NCBI GenBank assembly: GCA_015501595.1
Contig: JADNRX010000014.1
Span: forward strand, 186,001-250,000
DNA: 64,000 nt
Reading direction: 5' to 3'
Source of the DNA: Hymenopellis radicata
Lineage: Eukaryota; Basidiomycota; Agaricomycetes; Agaricales; Physalacriaceae
Positions 45,295 through 55,302 of the stretch are shown here, piece by piece (the first letter of the stretch is position 1; each line of letters begins with the position of its first letter). The notes beneath the pieces were generated by a model. It ran no database searches. It was given only the letters and a program-made list of their open reading frames with translations, and was not told the origin of the DNA. The position numbers and the translations under genes are program-made.

Positions 45295-46266
45295 TCATGC
45301 GATGATACATCCTTTCCCTGATTTCCCCTTGCCCCTGTCTGTCCGTGGAGGAGGATTCACTGACGCATTCAATGAGTTACTGATCAATCAACGAAAGTAA
45401 GAGCGGTAGTCACGTACAGACGGCACGAATGGCTTCATCGAAAACCGTCTTAAGGCCTTTCTGTGTCAATGCCGAACATTCAAGATACTTTACTGCGCCA
45501 ATGTCCTTGGACATGGCAACTCCTTGCGCGTATTGAATGGGCGCCATGCGACTAGAAGAATTTTCAGATGAACCCTGTCGAAACACTTGACGACGCTTAC
45601 CGGTCGCGAAGTTTCTCTATTGTGGCAGGATCCTCTCGCAAGTCTAGCTTCGTTCCAACAAGGACAACAGAAGTTTGGGGTGCATGATGAGATATTTCAG
45701 GGAACCACTGACACGCCATCGCATAATGAGTGGGAGCGACGCGGCCGGCAGCCCGCAACAACGCACCTTAGTCCGAACGTTTTCATAGCTCGGAGGGCTG
45801 ACTAGCGAGAAACAGATCAAAAACACGTCGGTCTGGGGGTATGAAAGAGGGCGGAGACGGTCGTAGTCCTCTTGTCCAGCGGTATCCCAGAGACCGAGGG
45901 AGATGGTTTTGCCGTCGACCATGACATTGGCAGAGTAGTTGTCGAAGACTGGCAGCCAACATGAGCGGATAAGCGGGCAGAGGCGCAGAGAAGGGCTGCT
46001 TTACCTGTTGGAATGTATTCTCCCTGGTATTGGTCAGAAGAGGCACCAGAAAATGACAGGCGGTACTCACCGGAAACGCATTGGTGGTATAAGAGATAAG
46101 GAGACAGGTCTACGAGAGGCAAATGAGCGGGTCTGAGCCTTTAAGAGAGCGACAACGACGCACCTTTCCTACAGCACCATCTCCAACGACGACGCCTGCC
46201 GTGGTAGTCAATAACCCGGTTGCTGCATTTTTGGAGCAAGCGGTACATACACTTGATGGCTTGCAT
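45295..46266 (-). CDS. RAC1: Rac-type Rho GTPase
   Basis: This small GTPase controls actin and polarised growth. It starts [20 protein letters not shown] (P-loop GDGAVGKT), then [20 protein letters not shown], the switch II motif [30 protein letters not shown] and [25 protein letters not shown] rather than a Cdc42-type sequence marks it as Rac. The last exon encodes [20 protein letters not shown], a polybasic stretch and a CAAX box ending in Ala. Seven exons; the first ends after five codons and a base, as in other fungal Rac/Cdc42 genes. About 195 residues. A RhoGEF lies elsewhere in this window. Confidence 0.95.
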
Positions 46267-46744
46267 TCTAGCTCGGTCTACAGCAACGGTTGAAGAGAGG
46301 GAATTACGTGGGGGACGATATGGTATGTGTTATCCGACCACAAGAGAGGTCTAACAAAGAAGCCTGAAACAGTGGCAGGCAAATGTCAGATAACAGCACA
46401 GACCGTCTGAGCAGAGCAGCAGCAGCAGACAGTACGCACCTTGCTACAGCTGCTAATCAAGATTGTTCGCGGAACAGCGAAAGGACTTGGTGGGTGGAAC
46501 GCTTAAGCAGTGCGCCTTTGCCTGCACTTTGTGATCCCGGCACGCCTGATGCCGCTTACTTAGGTAACGCCCTGTCTCCAAGCCAAGTAAAAGTAAACGA
46601 ACATAGGATATTGATTTGTACAGACACTCCATAATACATCAAAGCGATACAGCGAAAACTACGAAAGGAAATATAGGTGTTGGCAATCGTCTAGATCTGC
46701 CACGAGCGATGTTCGATAATGACGAAAGAAAAAACAAGATACTT
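46267..46744. other. Intergenic upstream of RAC1
   Basis: RAC1 promoter and the 3' flank of the C2H2 gene. It includes a short CAG-rich patch near 46410. No gene is recognised. Confidence 0.4.
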
Positions 46745-48479
46745 TCAACATATACAGTAGAGGCATACGAATAGCAAGGATAGCAGATCAAAATCAAAGT
46801 AGCGAGTCGGATAGCGGGGGGAAGTGGCTGAGTTTTCTTCGCTTGGGAGCGGAGATGCAATGTCGTTCAAACGACCGAAGGGCGAACATGATAACAAGGA
46901 TCCTACAATTTCAGCTTCATCCTCCTCATCTCGGAAAGGACGTCTGGTAGTGATCTTCTTGTTAACAAGAGAGATGGGTTCCAACAAAAAACCGACGCCA
47001 GTGGGAAGGGTCTTATTTCGCAGAATAGGGCTATCGCCGGTGAGCGCCAGTGGCGCAGTACTCTCCTCGTACACAAGCCTGAAAGGGCTGCTGGTGGGCG
47101 CGACGGATCCAAAGGATCCCCACTTATCGGGTACTTCATTATCATCAGACTCATTGATGAAGGCGTCGGAGTCGCAAGTACGACGATGTTGTGGGGACGT
47201 TGTAGGAGTCAATATGGGAGAGCTTGAGGGTAATATCATGGATTTCAAGGGACTGGACTCTAGCTTGACGGATGGCTGAACACGATCGGGGCTGTCCGTT
47301 GCAACAAATGATTTGGTGCCTGGGACAAGGACTAATTGGCTCAAAGAGACCTGTCGTTGACGAGAATAGAGAGGATGAGCGGGACTGGGGAAGCGCCAAG
47401 GTTGGTCAGAGGGGAGTTTAGGAGATGAATGTCGGAAGGCGGGCGTTAAAGTCGGGTCGTAAGGCGAGGAAGATATGTACTCTGCCTCGGATAGAATAGG
47501 AGGAGGCGTCGAAGGTGGGGAGATGCTGCGATCGGAGCCGGAAGATAATTCTGGTTGAGGTATGGACGGTGACTCGAGTCCATACCCACAAGAATCGTTG
47601 TTACGGGATGGAGCCATGACACCTTGAAACCGGGATTTGTGGATTGTGTTACCGACAGTCATTTGAGGAGCAACTTCAATACCAAGAAGACTGTCGTGCT
47701 CTTCCCTGATTTTAGTTGGACGACGGTTTTTCCTCTGAGAAAAGATCAGGCAATGCTAAAGCCGGAACATACATGAACTTACTCATTGAACCTCGGCCTC
47801 GAGGACGTTCAGAACCCTCACGACGATTGGACATGGCGACTTTGTGTTTTTCAAACACGTGTCTGCGCCACATACTCTTCGCGTTGACACCAGCGTAAGA
47901 ACGCCGGCAGAATGTGCAGCGTAACTTGGGTTCTTCTCCTTCTGCCCATTCAGCGCCCTTATCCTTGATTTCTTTTTTCTTGGCGGGACACCACCCTCGG
48001 GGAGGTTCAAGAAAGTTGGGATATGGTATGGCGTTTTGCGAGGCTATTGGACCTTCGAGTGGAAGGTAATCTTTGGGGTCGAGGAACCAATCCGGATGTT
48101 CTGCCATGAGCATGAAGGAAAGCCCGTCTCGGTGGGCTGTGGCATCTGGGAAGTCGGTAAAGGGAGGATGGATAAAGACGACATCTGTGTCTTTTTCCGA
48201 TACATCGAGCGCTAGAGGGGGAGACGCTATGGAAGTTCTGGTTTGAGTGCGCGTAGATTGGCTGTATCTGCCACGCGTATTGGTTGAGCATGAGGCCCGC
48301 GCTGGGCTGTATGGTCTGGGCTTGAAAGAATCGGCTGCTGGCGACAAGAAATCGAGGTCGGACGTGATTGAGCGCTTGAGAGACGTCCTAACGACGGAGG
48401 GAGAGGTAGTACCGCCGAATGAAATGCAAGCGAGTACGGGAGGGTGGATCTCCTGTTTAACGCACGGTGGCTCTGTCAT
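46745..48479 (-). CDS. C2H2-type zinc-finger protein with alternative C-termini
   Basis: Exon 1 (start MTEPPCVKQEIHPPVLACIS) is Ser/Pro-rich and carries one conserved finger region: LRCTFCRRSYAGVNAKSMWR then RHVFEKHKVAMSNRR (C-x2-C, H-x4-H). It is probably a fungal nuclear DNA- or RNA-binding protein; I do not know the family. After the basic RREGSERPRGRGS, two donors 10 nt apart (GTAAGT, GTATGT) and two tandem AG acceptors compete. The GTATGT plus second-AG choice (40-nt intron) joins NRRPTKIREEHDSLLGIEVA to a 305-codon Ser/Pro-rich second half ending at 46745. The GTAAGT plus first-AG choice gives a stop at 47712. I report the long form. Confidence 0.65.
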
Positions 48480-48960
48480 GGCTGTCCACGTATAGCAGCT
48501 GTAAGGCGGTCAGCGACGGCGAAAAGACAAATAATGCAGCAGCGAGCACCTCTGAGGTTAGACAAGATATGGCTCAAATGGGTAGGTAGATGTGTGAGAG
48601 ATCGCGGTGGAGACGAGGTGGTGGGCGCCTAAAAGCAAATTTGCAATGGCTTGTTGATCAGTGACTCTGAGAAATTCACGCATCACGTGGGCAAGACGCG
48701 ACGTTACATGTGACACCACACTCATTTTATGAAACAGCTAATAAGGTGGTAACTTGTCGACTACGCATATGCATCGGAATAGGCAACGTTAGCTCTGGGT
48801 TATTGCTATAATCATCACATTGGCATACAGATAACGCGTTTGTACAGCTCCGACCGCCGGTAATAGTACTGTACCTTTCTCCACAGAACTTCGGCGCGAC
48901 TTATCAGTACCTGCCAAAGTATACAACATATCCACGCACTATCCCGCAATGCTCCGTCCC
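48480..48960. other. Intergenic, C2H2 gene promoter
   Basis: This is the promoter side of the C2H2 gene and the 3' UTR of the TMEM256-like gene. No coding signal is recognised. Confidence 0.4.
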
Positions 48961-49532
48961 TTAGAATATGAGCGAGACATAACTGAAAGGTTTGTGAGAG
49001 TAATTCCAATGTCAAAGTCTTTGAATATACCCTGCAATCATGGCAATACCTCCGAGGGGTGTAACTGGGCCAAGAACTTTGAGCTTCGGGGCCAAAATTA
49101 GTGCAAAGATCGAGCCTGAGAACAACAAGCTTCCAGTAGCGATGGCAGGTCCAGCAAAAGCGTGCACAGAGAATCGCGGGTGCAGGGACACCGCAAGAAG
49201 TGCCAGGCCATTGATAAACTGAGAAAGTATATTTGCTACAGTTTAATCAAAGAGAATGGGGACCGCTCACTGAATATTGGGAAGCGGTCTGCCATGCAGC
49301 AAGTTTTTCGGGAGTCATTCCAGGACGGTTCCTCAATCCGTGAGCTATACAATGTCATTTATCGCGCGTGGAAGCACAGAGCACAAGTTTAGAGACCTCC
49401 AAAGGCGCCAGTGACTGCCCCGATTGCAGCTGAATAACTGTCAGCTAGTATCAGCAGCTGAGTGCCCGTTTAAAGCTAACCAAAAGCAGCACCAGTCCGC
49501 CAGAGTAGCTGCGGGGTAATGCGAGGGCGCAT
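48961..49532 (-). CDS. DUF423/TMEM256-family small membrane protein
   Basis: This small membrane protein with several TM spans belongs to the DUF423 (bacterial YgdD, animal TMEM256) family; its function is unknown. The start MRPRITPQLLWRTGAAF leads across an intron to AAIGAVTGAFGAHGLRNRPG (the family GAFGAHGL motif), then MTPEKLAAWQTASQYS, FINGLALLAVSLHPRFSVHA, FAGPAIATGSLLFSGSIFAL and PLGGIAMIAGYVSLIF-stop. Five short introns. The length, about 120 residues, fits. It is divergent from SPB1, with 191 bp between the two start codons, which therefore share a promoter region. Confidence 0.88.
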
Positions 49533-49723
49533 AGTTTCTCTATCGTTTCCAAGCAAAGCAGAAGTTGCGGTTTCTTGGTCGTGGTGCAAATTCGACATAA
49601 GCCGCGTGCATCCGCTGCCGTCCGGGCAGCTGAACGGCATGCTGTATTAGGCAAGTCTATTTTCGGGTGCAATTACTTTTTTGATCGAGGCTTGCTTTTT
49701 CCTGTCTGCTGCCATCTTGAACG

Positions 49724-52650
49724 ATGGGAAAAGCGCAAAAGAAGACCGGAAAAGGGCGATTGGATAAATACTACAAATTAGCCAAGTGAGTGTTTGTATC
49801 ATCGAATGACTTTCTCTGATACTGGATCAGGGAGCAAGGATACCGAGCTCGTTCTGCCTTCAAGCTTATCCAATTGAACAAGAAATATGCCTTCTTGGAA
49901 TCTGCAAGATGTTGTATCGATCTGTGTGCCGCTCCTGGTGGTTGGTTGCAAGTCGCCAGCAAGTACATGCCAGTGAACAGCGTCATCGTCGGTGCGTCTG
50001 CTAAATGAACACATCCGTACAGTATCTCTAAAGACTTTCTTAGGTGTTGACTTGGTACCTATAAAGCCCATTCCTCGTGTCGTTACCTTTGCTTCGGACA
50101 TTACGACTCCCCAATGTCGATCCCTAATTCGCAACGAGCTAAAGGACTGGAAGGCAGATGTAGTACTTCATGACGGTGCACCCAATGTCGGAACGGCTTG
50201 GATTCAAGATGCATATAGTCAAAACGAACTTGTGCTCATGAGTTTGAAGCTTGCGGTGGAGTTTCTGGTCAAGGGAGGCACGTTCGTTACAAAGGTTTTC
50301 CGGAGTGCGGACTACAACAACCTCATTTGGGTTTTCAACCAATTGTTCGCCAAAGTGGAGGCTACGAAGCCGCCTTCTTCACGGTCCGTCTAATCCTCTC
50401 TTCTATGTAACTCGACTCAATGTTCTGCAGTAATGTCTCCGCTGAAATATTCGTTGTTTGTCGGGAATTTCACGCACCAAAACACATCGATCCTAAATTC
50501 TTGGACCCTAAACACGTCTTCAAGGACTTGTCTGCTTCTATTCCCATAGACCCAGAAAAGGGCCCCATGTCTCACCATGCTCAAGCAAACGTTTTCCAAC
50601 CCGAGAAGAAGCGTCGGAATCGCGACGGTTATGCAGACGGGGATTACACACTGTTCAGGTCTTGCCCCGTTTCCAAGTTCGTGCACGACTCGGACCCCAT
50701 CTCCGTTCTTGGATCAGTTAACAAGATTGCTTTTGAAACGGAGGAGGAGAAGGCGTGGCTGAAGCTCGACGCCACTAACAGATGTGAAAGCAAACTTTGA
50801 CGATCTGAAGGTATTGGGTAAAGGCGACTTCAAGACATTGCTGAAGTGGCGATTGGCTGTTCGTGAAGATCTCGGATTGGATGTCAAAACTACGGCTACC
50901 GAAGACGCGACTGAGGCGGTTGCAGTCACGGAAGTCGTGGACGAGGAACAGCAGATCCAAGAAGAGGTAAGACTTATCATTTATGCTCTGGCTCTAGCTA
51001 AGCGATCGGCTAGCTTGAACGTCTCAATACCGAGGCGGCGGCACGAACGAAACGGCAACGGAGAAAGGCCAATGAAGTCCGTACTAAAACGATCCAACGG
51101 ATGCAGCTGCAAATGACTGCACCATTGGATATTGGTCTAGAACAGACGGACGCATCTTTGGGAGGACAGGATGATTTCTTTGATCTGGAACGGACTGAAC
51201 GCGAAGCCCGCAGGAAAGATCAATTCTCCGCTTGGGTAGATGGACAGGAGGAAGTAGGGTCGGAGGATGAGGAAGCTGCTGATGATGCGGCCGACTCGGA
51301 TGTTGAGGGTGCGGAGGATCGGCGACTGAAAGGACTCGAGCTGGAACTGGATGGTCTCTACGATGCATATCAAACGCGGTTACGCGAGCGCGACGCCAAA
51401 TTCAAGGTGAAGGAATCCAGAGGCGAGAATACGGAACGCGCGGACTGGGGCGGCATCAAAGGTTCGGACGATGAGGATAGCGCCGAAGAGAGCGAAGATG
51501 GTGGCTGGGACGAAATGCAAGAGAGACGGCTCGATGACTCTGATTCGTCGGACGACGATAGCGACGCCGATGAAGATGCAGCAGCATTATCTGGGAAGAA
51601 ACGGCGGGGTGCTACTCTCACACAAGGCTCTTCGAAACGAAGTCGCCTAGTGACAAAACTGAAGGATCCGCCACCGTCAGTGAGTCAAGCCTCCAAAGTT
51701 TGGTTCAGCCAGGATATCTTTGAGGGAATGGACGACGTCGATTGGGAAGACGAAGATGATGAAGCTGAGAACGATGACAGTGACGACGACGACGTTGAGA
51801 TGGAGGTACGCTTTCACTCGGATGCATTGATCTAATTCAAACAGCTTTTCATAGGATGTTCAAGGCTCAGAGGATTCTGAAGATGATTATGAAGTCGTCC
51901 CACAAGATCTTGATGACGATGAGCCAGGTTGGGATGTCGATGACCAAGACGAAGATGCAGCGAAGCAAGCCAAAATCAAAGGTATGCGCGTCTTTTTTCG
52001 TTCTTTGCCGATAGATTTCTCATGTCCTTCAAGCCTTGGGTCTTGTCACACCGGAAGCCGTTACGCTCGCGCAGCAGCTGGTAAATCGTGAACGAACAAA
52101 AACGTCGCTTATCAACGACGGCTTCAGCCGGTACTCCTTGAACTCCAAGGACGATTTACCCTCGTGGTTCTTGGATGAAGAGGCGAAGCACTATAAGCCC
52201 AACATTCCTGTCACCAAGGAGGCGGTAGCAGCTCTTCGTGCCAGACAACGCGCCTTGGATGCTCGACCGATCAAGAAAATAGCTGAAGCCAAAGCACGCA
52301 AGAAGTTCAAGGCTGCTCAGCGCCTAGAGAAGGCGATGAAGAAGGCCGAGGGCGTAAATGCTACGTCGGATATGACGGAACGAGAGAAGGCCCAGCAGAT
52401 CGAGAAGGTCATGCGCAAGGGCATGTCGTCGGGGCACAAGAAATCTGAAGTCAAACTCGTTGTGGCGAAAGGTGCCCACAAAGGCATCAAAGGTCGGCCG
52501 AAGGGCGTCAAGGGCCGATACGCGATGGTTGACTCTCGGATGAAGAAAGAGGTATGTTTTCTGCGCCACTTTCTCGCGGCACGATACTCACAATGTTCAT
52601 AGCTTCGAGCCAAAAAGAGGAAGGAGAAGGCCAACCGGAAACGGAGTTGA
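49724..52650 (+). CDS. SPB1: Spb1 AdoMet-dependent rRNA 2'-O-methyltransferase, frame broken
   Basis: Spb1 methylates 25S rRNA in the A-loop during nucleolar pre-60S assembly. The start [20 protein letters not shown] leads to a FtsJ-like domain: [17 protein letters not shown], the SAM loop [24 protein letters not shown] and [11 protein letters not shown]. The DUF3381 region follows ([20 protein letters not shown]), then a long acidic middle ([13 protein letters not shown]) and the Spb1_C domain ([40 protein letters not shown]). It ends KANRKRS. One extra A in ACTAACAG (50774-50781) shifts the frame between AWLKLDAT and [15 protein letters not shown]. No intron repairs it. Everything else is intact. 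Confidence 0.93.
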
Positions 52651-52724
52651 TCTCTCTATTACTTCACTACTTGTGTACTGTACTTCCATGGTAGATCGCT
52701 ATATGATATTTAGGTATATATAAG

Positions 52725-55201
52725 TTAATCGAGGCGGTCGGGAAACATTCTAGATTGAGTAGAGTTCTCCCGTGGATGAATCTTTGGGATGGCTGAGGAG
52801 AGTTGATCACAAGTTTCTACAAACTTATTCCATTTGGCGTCCGACGACGGGTCATCGCAAGTAACCTACACCAGCCAAATAAGCGGATAGACGTAGATAT
52901 GGCCTATTTCCTTACCTTGCATTCACTCGTCTTTCGATTGTTCTCGAGATCCAGAAGACTTTCTGTGACCGAATCCGGGTCGGTTTCTGATAACAACTGT
53001 CTGACGCTGGCACTCGAGTTCAAGATATACAGATCGCCGTTATGAGTGAAATTCAAAGGTGTTGTCTCTGGTTGAGATTGCTCGCCCGTTTCGTCGCGAA
53101 TACTAAAACGTGTGGGTCACGGTCTTTGAGCATAATATTTGGCAACGTACTATTTCTCGAGCTCAGAGACGTAGCTCGTCAATTCTGGAGGCCATTGTTC
53201 CTGCTGCAATGAGCTGGTTTTGGAGGCTGAGATTTGAATGTCCATAGGTCTAAACACAATTTCAGTAATTTACCGGGCGCGCATACGAGGCATTTACCGT
53301 TCAGGAAGCATCAAATCAATAGTCGACTCTTCGCCGATTAAGCACCGATGTACTAAAGGCTCGTCGATGTTGACGCCCTCTTCTGATGCCCCAGGCTGTA
53401 ACACCATTTCAAACCTCATTGTCTTCAAAGGCTGCAGGGGATTTGACGAAGACTGTTGGTTGAAAACACGATATACGAGCCGGTGTAGAAGTCTTTGACG
53501 CGCACTATCCTGGTCGGACAACATCGAGGGAAGACTGAGACGGCGTGAGCATAAAATGACGCGAACCAGGAAAGCGCATTCTACCTGGGAATAAAAACTC
53601 GATCACACGGATTTGGGCGTAACCAGGAGAAGACATCGTCAATCGGTAAAGTGCCTTCCAAAGGAGGGGCTAACTTTCCTCTCGCTTTGGGTGGTGTTGT
53701 TAAGAGAACATGCCCCATCCTTCCAAATGTTAACTCCGAATGATAGAGTCAATTTCCAAGCCACTTACGATGCGGTGACGGTTTTTCCTTCGTCATAAAC
53801 ATCATGGACTGGAAAATGGACCGAATGTCGGTATATTTGCTAAAACGTGTTGAGCGAAGAGGGCCTTCATGTCAAGAGAGAGGCGTACTTTGACAATGAA
53901 GTGAGGTGTGTGTTGATTGAGGATAGAGGGCCCTCTCTCTGGATATGCTCCGTCGATCCATAGCCTGACAATTCTCCTATGCGCCGTAGCCGGAATGCCC
54001 CACCGACTTCAGTTGTCCAGGGAAGGGTTCGCGCGCTAAAGAAGGGGTACAAAGAACATAGAGAGTTGGCGGGACCAGTAGAAGTATACGTGGAGGTAGG
54101 CGTTGCCGATGCCAGCAAGTCCACTCCAGAGGGCAATGAGCTCTCGCAAGATGCTCGAGTAGCATGTCGTTTGGCCAGCAGTGAGGCTTTTGGGGCATCG
54201 GCTTTGTATGAGATCCTGATCTTGAGAACATGAATAGTGATCACACGAGGGAGAATGGATTTACCTGTCCGTCACCACAGTTCTCTGTGAACGCTCCTGC
54301 CGTACGAGAAACGCGTTGCAATTGCTCCGGTCTCAAAGACATTTGCGTCGGGATATTGAATGTCTCGGAGCGGATATTCTGTCGAAGACGTCAGTACACT
54401 ACTGAGCATACAAAATGTTCAACAGACCTCTTTGAACTCGGTAATGTATTCCCCAAGAGCTTGGAGATTGGCACGGAGTCCGGTGGCCGTCAGTGAGAGC
54501 GGCTTGGCCGAGAAGGCCACTTGCAGCTGGTGTTTTCTTGCAAGGTTATGCAAGTTGATACCGTCTTTCCCAAGTAATAAGAAGGATTGGTGCGGTTCAA
54601 GTTGGAATGCTGGATACGCAATGTAAATTGGGAATAACCGCGCAACAAAAGAACACTTACTTTCCGATGTCGATTCTGTGCGATCCCTGTTTTTCCTAAG
54701 GACCTCATCTAACGGCGGATAGTTCCATGCTTTTTCCATTATGAGAGATGCGAAAGTTGCTTTGCTCTTTATTTGTGGCGGTTTCAAGCCATACAAGCGG
54801 AGAAACTCCCGAAGTTGTTTCTGACTGAATGATTTAGAGAGCAGATCCTGGAGAGTCGCGTATTCTTCCGTGTACTTGTTGTGATCGCGGTCCGGGTTCG
54901 CATGACGCGCCGGTTTATGGCGTTCGATGTCGTCCAGAGTCACAGTAGCTTTGGAGGCCGCAATTTGCGCAAGATGGGAATGAACAGGACTGTTGTCCAG
55001 CACGGTCTCTGGTTCAGGTATTTCCTTTGGAGGCGCCTTGGGCCTGGAGGTTTTTCTTTTCTTTTTCTTGGGCTCCTGCTCGACGTTCTCCACGCCAGAC
55101 GGGAAAGAGGCTGGCAGAGTGGCCGACGCGGCGTACTGGCGACTGAAGACCAAGGCAGGGCGACATAGGCGTACATGTCGTCCAATGCGAAAAATGGACA
55201 T
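52725..55201 (-). CDS. SLS1: Sls1-like mitochondrial membrane/KH-domain protein
   Basis: Yeast Sls1 couples mitochondrial transcription and translation at the inner membrane. The start MSIFRIGRHVRLCRPALVFS is a targeting peptide. Next come a basic region, an N-terminal domain (LLSKSFSQKQLREFLRLYGL), a KH-like domain (FLLLGKDGINLHNLARKHQL, QVAFSAKPLSLTATGL), and later blocks HFPVHDVYDEGKTVTA, MGHVLLTTPPKARGKLAPPL, and FEMVLQPGASEEGVNIDEPL. It ends SRMFPDRLD. About 650 residues over ten or so exons. Two places that first looked like frameshifts (54.0 and 53.8 kb) resolve with ordinary introns of 44-49 nt. The stop is 74 bp from the SPB1 stop, and the start is 101 bp from the eIF3b start. The family call rests on domain order and is moderately firm. 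Confidence 0.72.
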
Positions 55202-55302
55202 GGAAGACAAGTTGTGCCGGCATATGCGGCTCTGGCTCGGAAGCGGAAACTGTCACAAACACCCTTTTCGAACTCATCCAGCTGCTGTCCTAGTCCTCCA
55301 AA
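55202..55302. promoter_or_regulatory. Compact divergent promoter, SLS1 / eIF3b
   Basis: Only 101 bp separate the two divergent ATGs, so both core promoters and both 5' UTRs share this stretch or overlap into the coding regions. No TATA element is visible. Confidence 0.6.

Noticed and set aside
46824..47279. 152-codon plus-strand ORF
   Set aside because: It lies opposite the Ser/Pro-rich second half of the C2H2 gene and has no independent support.
53700..54240. Apparent frameshifts in the SLS1 gene
   Set aside because: Re-reading phases gave ordinary introns of 44-49 nt (donors GTACCC, GTACGC, GTAAGT) that restore one frame with no base changes.
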